Below, in pieces: positions 6,636-10,717 of a stretch of 10,717 bases of DNA. This DNA is from Planctomycetota bacterium (GTDB lineage: Bacteria > Planctomycetota > Planctomycetia > Planctomycetales > Planctomycetaceae), in NCBI GenBank assembly GCA_023429275.1, contig JAEYWB010000699.1, positions 1 through 10,717 of the forward strand, written 5' to 3'. A program made the position numbers and the translations under genes. The notes beneath the pieces were generated by a model that was not told the DNA's origin, ran no database searches, and saw only the letters and a program-made list of their open reading frames with translations. How positions within the stretch are numbered: position 1 is the stretch's first letter; each line of letters begins with the position of its first letter.

Positions 6636-7691
6636 TTGGAACTGGACACACTGGCCAAGGGAACGGGGGAATGGCTCCGGGGGACCGGACCCGCCTCGGA
6701 CGTGGTCATTTCGACCCGGATCCGTCTCGCGCGGAACCTCCGCGACTTCCCGTTCCCGCCGCGAGCTTCCGACGAATCCAAGGGGGCGGTCGAATCGATC
6801 CTCCGTGAGCCGGTCTGCAGCCAGGCCCCGGCGGGGACGTTCAGCTACGTCCGGCTCGATGACCTCACCCCGCTCGACCGGCAGTTTCTCGTCGAGCGGC
6901 AGATGATCAGCCGCGAGCATTCCGAGGGGACCGGCCCCCGCGGCGTTGCGATCTCCCCGCAGGAGACGACGAGCGTCATGATCAACGAGGAGGACCATCT
7001 CCGGATGCAGTCCCTCCGGAGCGGCCTCGCCGTCGACGAATGCTGGGCCGAAGCGAACAGCCTCGATGACGCCCTCCAGCAGAAGGTCTCTTTCGCCTTC
7101 AGCGACCGGTTCGGCTTCCTGACCTCCTGCCCCACGAATGTCGGAACCGGGATGCGCGTGAGCGTCATGGTCCACCTCCCGGCGCTCGTCATGACCAAGG
7201 AGATCCAGAAGGTCTTCCAGGCGATGCAGAAGATGGGCCTGGCGGTCCGCGGCCTGTATGGCGAGGGGAGCCAGGCGATGGGGGATTTCTACCAGATCTC
7301 CAACCAGGTGACGCTCGGGCGGTCGGAAGCTCAGATCCTCGGCAACGTCAAGAAGATGGTTCCCGACATCCTCGACTACGAGCGGCGGGCTCGCGAGGCG
7401 GTGCTCAAGGACAACCGTGCTCAGCTTCACGACAAGGTGTCGCGGGCCTTCGGAATCCTGCAGAGCGCCCGGACGATCACCTCGGAAGAGACGATGCACC
7501 TCCTCTCGAGCGTCCGGCTCGGCGTGACGCTCGACCTGCTCGGCGGCGTCACGATCCCGGACCTCAACGTCCTGTTCATCCACACGCAGCCGGCGCACCT
7601 GCAGAAGCTCCGCCAGACTCCGCTGGAATCGAAGGACCGCAACGCGAGCCGAGCCGCGTTTCTCCGCGACCGCCTTGGGCATTCGGCGTGA
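6636..7691 (+). CDS. mcsB: McsB-like protein arginine kinase (ATP:guanido phosphotransferase)
   Basis: A 351-residue enzyme of the normal McsB length. McsB transfers phosphate from ATP to arginine side chains of proteins, and in Firmicutes marks them for ClpCP degradation. Visible motifs are STRIRLARN at 26-34 (nucleotide and phosphate contacts), NEEDH at 117-121 (catalytic acidic residues), TSCPTNVGTGMR at 163-174 with the conserved Cys165, and GLYGEGSQAMGDFYQISNQ at 206-224, the McsB signature that replaces the small-substrate loop of creatine/arginine kinases. The C-terminal phosphoarginine-sensing motif, RDxxRA in Bacillus and Geobacillus McsB, reads RNASRA at 335-340, with Asn336 (AAC at 7641-7643). 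Start is TTG 6636 with a good AGGAG. There is no mcsA, ctsR or clpC in the window. The stop codon overlaps the GTG start of the next gene (GTGA, 7688-7691), so the two are probably translationally coupled. Confidence 0.93.
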   Translation: MELDTLAKGTGEWLRGTGPASDVVISTRIRLARNLRDFPFPPRASDESKGAVESILREPVCSQAPAGTFSYVRLDDLTPLDRQFLVERQMISREHSEGTGPRGVAISPQETTSVMINEEDHLRMQSLRSGLAVDECWAEANSLDDALQQKVSFAFSDRFGFLTSCPTNVGTGMRVSVMVHLPALVMTKEIQKVFQAMQKMGLAVRGLYGEGSQAMGDFYQISNQVTLGRSEAQILGNVKKMVPDILDYERRAREAVLKDNRAQLHDKVSRAFGILQSARTITSEETMHLLSSVRLGVTLDLLGGVTIPDLNVLFIHTQPAHLQKLRQTPLESKDRNASRAAFLRDRLGHSA

Positions 7692-8392
7692 GCGCTGTCG
7701 TTCTCCCCGCGCCGTTCGCCGGTCTCGACCTTCCCCCGCTTCCGAATCTTCCGGGGGGCTGGGGATCGGAGGAGTTTTCGTCCGGCGGACGATCACTGTC
7801 GCTGCTGAGGCCCCGGACGCCGGACGCCCTGCTCGACGATCCGGATGTCATCCGGGCTCATCAGAAGAACGGCTACATGCCATATTGGGGGTATGTCTGG
7901 CCGTCAGTCCACAAGATGATCGCCCTTCTCGACCGGGCCCCCTGGCCGGTTGGAAGCGAGGTTCTCGAGCTCGGAGCGGGGACCGGCATCGTCGGACTCG
8001 CGGCGGAGGTGCGGGGTGACCGGGTCGTCTACTCGGACTACGACCCGACGTCCTGCCTGCTCTGCCGTTACAACTCGGTCGCCAACGGTTTTCGGGATCC
8101 GGAGTCCCTCTGCCTCGACTGGCGGACACCGGTCGACCGTCAATTCCCGGTGCTGCTCGGCTGCGAGGTGACGTACGAGCGGCCGAACCACGCGCTCTTG
8201 CTCGACGTCATCAACAAAATGCTCGCCCCCGGCGGCGTCTGCTGGCTGGGAGAGCCAGGGCGGTACTGGTCGAGCTTTTTCTTCGACGACGCCAGGGCCC
8301 GGTTCTCGGTCCGGGTCATCGACGAAGCGGGACGAGAACTGACGGCTCCACGCTCCGATGCCTTCCAGATCTACGAGATTCGCTTTCGGTGA
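7688..8392 (+). CDS. class I SAM-dependent methyltransferase, METTL/lysine-methyltransferase-like
   Basis: A 234-residue cytoplasmic protein starting with GTG 7688, whose GTGA overlaps the stop of the upstream arginine kinase gene, so it likely depends on that gene for translation. Residues 1-55 are Pro/Leu-rich. Then PYWGYVWPS at 65-73 precedes the SAM fold, as in ETFB-lysine methyltransferase and METTL21-type proteins (PYWAxLWPS pattern). Motif I is VLELGAGTGIVGL at 92-104, the acidic end of strand 2 is YSDYDP at 115-120, LDWR lies at 143-146, and LLGCEVTYE at 156-164 corresponds to the (D/E)VxYE motif of this group. An LAPGGVCWLGEPGR segment at 179-192 is strand 5. Protein lysine methylation is the best guess, but the substrate is not known. 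Being cotranscribed with a protein kinase would fit a protein-modification role (inference). Confidence 0.87.
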   Translation: MSAVVLPAPFAGLDLPPLPNLPGGWGSEEFSSGGRSLSLLRPRTPDALLDDPDVIRAHQKNGYMPYWGYVWPSVHKMIALLDRAPWPVGSEVLELGAGTGIVGLAAEVRGDRVVYSDYDPTSCLLCRYNSVANGFRDPESLCLDWRTPVDRQFPVLLGCEVTYERPNHALLLDVINKMLAPGGVCWLGEPGRYWSSFFFDDARARFSVRVIDEAGRELTAPRSDAFQIYEIRFR

Positions 8393-8408
8393 CGGGCCGT
8401 CTTTCCTC

Positions 8409-9497
8409 TTACGGTACGGCTGCGGTCAACTTCCCGTTGAGCCCCTTCTCCGGTGCGTCGCCCCCGAGGGCCCGCGTGATCGTCGTCACGTTGTGGTCGA
8501 ACATCCCTTCGTATGTTCCCTCGTACGTCCCGGCTTTCCCCATGGCGTCCGAGTAGAGCGTGCCGCTCACCTTAACCGTCCAGCTGTCCTCGCGGGCCCC
8601 TTCAATCACGGCCTGCAGCATCCGCTCGTTGACGCTCGACTCGGTGAAGAGGGCGGGAATCTTCTTCTCGACCAGGAACTTTCGGAGTTCGACGATGTCC
8701 TTCACTCCCGGCTCGGAGTCGGTCGTGATCCCCTGGACCGATCGGACCGGGATGCCGTAGGCGTGCGAGAAGTACGAGAAGGCGTCGTGCGCCGTCACGA
8801 GATGCCGCTGCGCCTCGGGGATCGAGGCGATCGATTTGATGCCGTACTCGTGCAGGGCCTCAAGACGCGTCCGATACTCCTTCGCACGTGAGGCATACCC
8901 GTCGGCGTGAGGGGCGTCGATCTTCGAGAGTTCATCGGCCACGTGCTGCGAGCATTTGGCCCACAGGGCCGAGTTTCCCCAGACGTGCGGATCGGGGTGC
9001 CCTTCCGCCGGATGGATCACTTCTTCCTTCGACAGACCGTCGGTCACGGCGATGACCTTGATCCCCCGCCGGGCCGCCTGGGCGAAGGCCTCTTCCATCC
9101 GGCCTTCGAGGTGCAGCCCCGAATAGATGATGACGTCGGCCTTCAGGAGCATTCCCGTGTCGGCCACGGTCGGCTTGTAGAGATGGGGGTCAACCCCTTC
9201 GTTCATCAGCCCGACGACATCGGCCCGGTCCCCCGCGACCGCCTGGACGAGGTCGGTCACCATGCCGGTCGTGGTGACGATCGAGAGTTTTCCGTTCTTG
9301 ATGCCCGCCGATGTCGGTGTTCCGACGGGGGTCGACGGACATCCCGCGAGAAGAATCGCAGCCGAAGAGAGGAGCGACGCGGCGAGGAAGCCGCGCCGCG
9401 TCGATGGCGAAGCGAAGGCCTCAGACCTTGGCGAGGCGTTTGCCCCGCTCGTGGAGATCGACAGGGATGGCGCTGACGAGCTGTTCGATGACATCAT
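8409..9497 (-). CDS. Mn/Zn-type ABC transporter substrate-binding lipoprotein (TroA/ZnuA family)
   Basis: A 362-residue cluster A-I metal-binding protein that would deliver Zn, Mn or Fe to an ABC importer. The start is ATG 9497, which has a GAGGGGA site (9507-9513) 9 bases upstream. No ATG, GTG or TTG lies between 9494 and the signal peptide. The N-terminus is a long polar n-region, then STRRGFLAA, a hydrophobic stretch and LLAGC with Cys53: a twin-arginine-type lipoprotein signal. Presumed metal ligands are His105 ([10 protein letters not shown]), His171 (DPHVW), His237 (TAHDAFSYF) and Asp317 (LYSDAMG), the 3-His/1-Asp pattern of TroA. The long His-rich loop of ZnuA is absent, with only a short [10 protein letters not shown] stretch. 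TYEG is tandemly repeated near residues 324-331. No ATPase or permease gene is in the window. The 5' end overlaps moxR by 77 bp. Confidence 0.9.
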   Translation of the reverse strand: MMSSNSSSAPSLSISTSGANASPRSEAFASPSTRRGFLAASLLSSAAILLAGCPSTPVGTPTSAGIKNGKLSIVTTTGMVTDLVQAVAGDRADVVGLMNEGVDPHLYKPTVADTGMLLKADVIIYSGLHLEGRMEEAFAQAARRGIKVIAVTDGLSKEEVIHPAEGHPDPHVWGNSALWAKCSQHVADELSKIDAPHADGYASRAKEYRTRLEALHEYGIKSIASIPEAQRHLVTAHDAFSYFSHAYGIPVRSVQGITTDSEPGVKDIVELRKFLVEKKIPALFTESSVNERMLQAVIEGAREDSWTVKVSGTLYSDAMGKAGTYEGTYEGMFDHNVTTITRALGGDAPEKGLNGKLTAAVP

Positions 9498-10488
9498 CCG
9501 GCGAGATCCCCTCGCTGCTGGCCTTGAATGTCGTGACGATGCGGTGCCGCAGCACGGGGGCTGCGACCGACTTGACGTCATCGGTGGAAACGTGGAATCG
9601 CCCCTCGAGGATCGCCCGCGCTTTCGCGCCGAGGATCAGGTACTGACCGGCCCGCGGGCCTGCCCCCCAGGAGATGTACTGCTTGATGAATTCCGGGGAT
9701 TCCTCCTCGTTCGGCCGTGTGGCTCGAACGAGGTCCCGGGCGTAGACAAAGACGTGTTCGGCGACGGGAACCTTCCGGACGATCTCCTGCAGGGCCAGAA
9801 TCTGCTCCCCCGTGAGAGCGTGCTTCAGCTGCGGCTCATCGCCGCTGGTCGTCTGTTTGAGGATCCGGAGCTCTTCCGCCGCCGTCGGATACTTGACGAC
9901 GATGTTGAACATGAACCGGTCGAGCTGGGCTTCCGGAAGCGGATAGGTCCCTTCCTGCTCGATCGGGTTCTGAGTAGCGAGGACGAAGAACGGGCTCGGA
10001 AGCCGGTAGGTGTTGGAGCCGACCGTCGCGTGCCGCTCCTGCATCGCCTCGAGGAGTGCGGCCTGCGTCTTCGGCGGGGTCCGGTTGATCTCGTCCGCCA
10101 GGAGCATGTGCGTGAAGAGCGGCCCCTGCATGAACTGGAACGTCCGCCGCCCGGTCTCCGGGTCGTCCTGCAGGACGTCGGTACCCGTAATGTCGGAGGG
10201 CATGAGGTCCGGCGTGAACTGGATTCGCCGGAACGAGAGCTGAAGGATCTTTGCGACCGTGCTGACGAGAAGCGTCTTCGCGAGACCAGGGACGCCGACG
10301 AGCAGGCAGTGCCCCTTGCTGAACAGGGCGATCAACAGCTGGTCGACAACGTCCGACTGACCGATGACGACCTTGCCGATCTCCTCGCGCATCCGCGAGT
10401 AAGCGGCCGACAGACCGCGGATCGCCTGGGCCTCACGTTCGCGGGCGTCGCTCGAACCGGCTTCGGAACCTTCTGAAGTGGCGCTCAT
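9421..10488 (-). CDS. moxR: MoxR-family AAA+ ATPase
   Basis: A 355-residue cytoplasmic AAA+ protein. MoxR proteins act as chaperone-like ATPases, often activating VWA-domain partners or metalloenzymes. Motifs are Walker A GVPGLAKT at 65-72, [12 protein letters not shown] at 91-102 (MoxR signature), Walker B LLADEINR at 129-136, sensor 1 ATQNP at 171-175, and [13 protein letters not shown] at 180-192 with the arginine finger. A GAGPRAGQ sensor-2 region follows in the C-terminal lid. The length is typical, with a 30-residue Ser/Glu-rich N-terminus. Start is ATG 10488, with only a weak GGA upstream. The usual downstream partners (DUF58 and VWA proteins) are absent here; the gene that follows is a metal-binding lipoprotein overlapping by 77 bp. 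Confidence 0.95.
   Translation of the reverse strand: MSATSEGSEAGSSDAREREAQAIRGLSAAYSRMREEIGKVVIGQSDVVDQLLIALFSKGHCLLVGVPGLAKTLLVSTVAKILQLSFRRIQFTPDLMPSDITGTDVLQDDPETGRRTFQFMQGPLFTHMLLADEINRTPPKTQAALLEAMQERHATVGSNTYRLPSPFFVLATQNPIEQEGTYPLPEAQLDRFMFNIVVKYPTAAEELRILKQTTSGDEPQLKHALTGEQILALQEIVRKVPVAEHVFVYARDLVRATRPNEEESPEFIKQYISWGAGPRAGQYLILGAKARAILEGRFHVSTDDVKSVAAPVLRHRIVTTFKASSEGISPDDVIEQLVSAIPVDLHERGKRLAKV
9507..9513 (-). promoter_or_regulatory. ribosome binding site inside moxR for the substrate-binding lipoprotein
   Basis: GAGGGGA on the minus strand lies 9 bases before ATG 9497, within the 3' coding part of moxR. It decides the start of the downstream gene, because no standard start codon exists between 9494 and the twin-arginine motif (9398-9393). 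Confidence 0.5.
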
Positions 10489-10717
10489 CTCAGATCCGGG
10501 AAGAGTGAAAGGTCAGCAGACTACAGCGTTACCGTACCGTTCACCCGGACCGCATGCTAACAAGCCGCGGGAGGAGAGTGGTAGCCCAGGCTACATTTTC
10601 GCTTTCGCGCCCGCAGTGCATCGGCATCCATCCGATTGCAGGGATCCCGTTCGGCCGGCACGGAGTCCTTTGCGCAACCCATCGCCCCGACGGCCACCTG
10701 GGTCCAGGGCGAAGCCC
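10489..10717. other. upstream region of moxR, no supported gene; possible intergenic repeat
   Basis: Must contain the moxR promoter, but I could not pick a convincing -35/-10 pair. An inverted repeat GTAGCC-CA-GGCTAC lies at 10581-10594. A plus-strand frame from ATG 10554 stays open to the window end (54 codons, rich in Gly, Arg, His and Pro), with no clear Shine-Dalgarno site. Its composition looks like an intergenic repeat rather than a gene. Confidence 0.4.
10581..10594. repeat. 14-bp inverted repeat upstream of moxR
   Basis: GTAGCC and GGCTAC arms are separated by CA. With a 2-base centre it cannot form a hairpin, but it could be a dimeric-protein binding site about 95 bases upstream of the moxR start, or the edge of an interspersed repeat. 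Confidence 0.4.

Noticed and set aside
6489..7796. 436-codon upstream extension of the minus-strand methyltransferase frame
   Set aside because: It is antisense to the well-defined arginine kinase, shows no domain, and a GTG with an ideal ribosome site at 6488 gives a normal-length methyltransferase.
8393..8408. Possible bidirectional terminator between the convergent methyltransferase and lipoprotein genes
   Set aside because: Only 16 bases separate the stops, and I found no stem with a T tract there.
9262..10476. 404-codon plus-strand frame opposite moxR and the lipoprotein
   Set aside because: It is composed of Arg/Asp/Leu-rich shadow sequence of two confidently identified minus-strand genes, with no motifs of its own.

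Overview
The window looks like chromosomal DNA from a GC-rich bacterium, most likely a planctomycete (Planctomycetota). This is inferred from the gene types, not from a marker gene: a long Pro/Ala-rich envelope protein ending in DUF11-type Ig-like repeats, a stand-alone McsB-type arginine kinase without the Firmicutes ctsR-mcsA context, a MoxR ATPase, short secreted peptides, and sparse operons with frequent strand switches. I saw no phage, insertion sequence, CRISPR array, tRNA or rRNA.

Layout. Positions 1-656 have lower GC (the first 60 bases are about 48 percent) and hold the probable 3' end of an unrecognised gene, a possible 35-residue secreted peptide, and otherwise nothing I can name. 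On the minus strand follow a small cysteine-rich membrane protein (657-1121) and phosphoribosylanthranilate isomerase TrpF (1260-1916). Divergent to trpF is a 1007-residue anchored protein (2216-5239) with about 500 residues of Pro/Ala-rich linker and four C-terminal DUF11/CARDB-like domains. Its end overlaps, tail to tail, a minus-strand SAM-dependent methyltransferase (5196-6488). Divergent from that gene is a two-gene unit: McsB-like protein arginine kinase (6636-7691) and a second class I methyltransferase (7688-8392), coupled by a GTGA overlap. The right end is a minus-strand pair, moxR (9421-10488) followed by a metal-binding ABC substrate-binding lipoprotein (8409-9497), converging on the methyltransferase. 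The last 229 bases carry no clear gene.

How the genes relate. Most transcription units look functionally unrelated: tryptophan biosynthesis, envelope, protein or RNA modification, metal uptake, AAA+ chaperone. The most suggestive link is the translationally coupled kinase and methyltransferase, with a second methyltransferase divergently transcribed from the same 147-bp intergenic region. All three genes start with non-ATG codons (GTG, TTG, GTG) behind good Shine-Dalgarno sites. Two conserved enzymes carry substitutions at positions expected to matter: Asp to Glu at the presumed general acid of TrpF, and Asp to Asn in the C-terminal RDxxRA-type motif of the McsB homologue. I do not see strong evidence for an undescribed defence or mobile system. 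Most of the window is ordinary housekeeping and envelope gene content.
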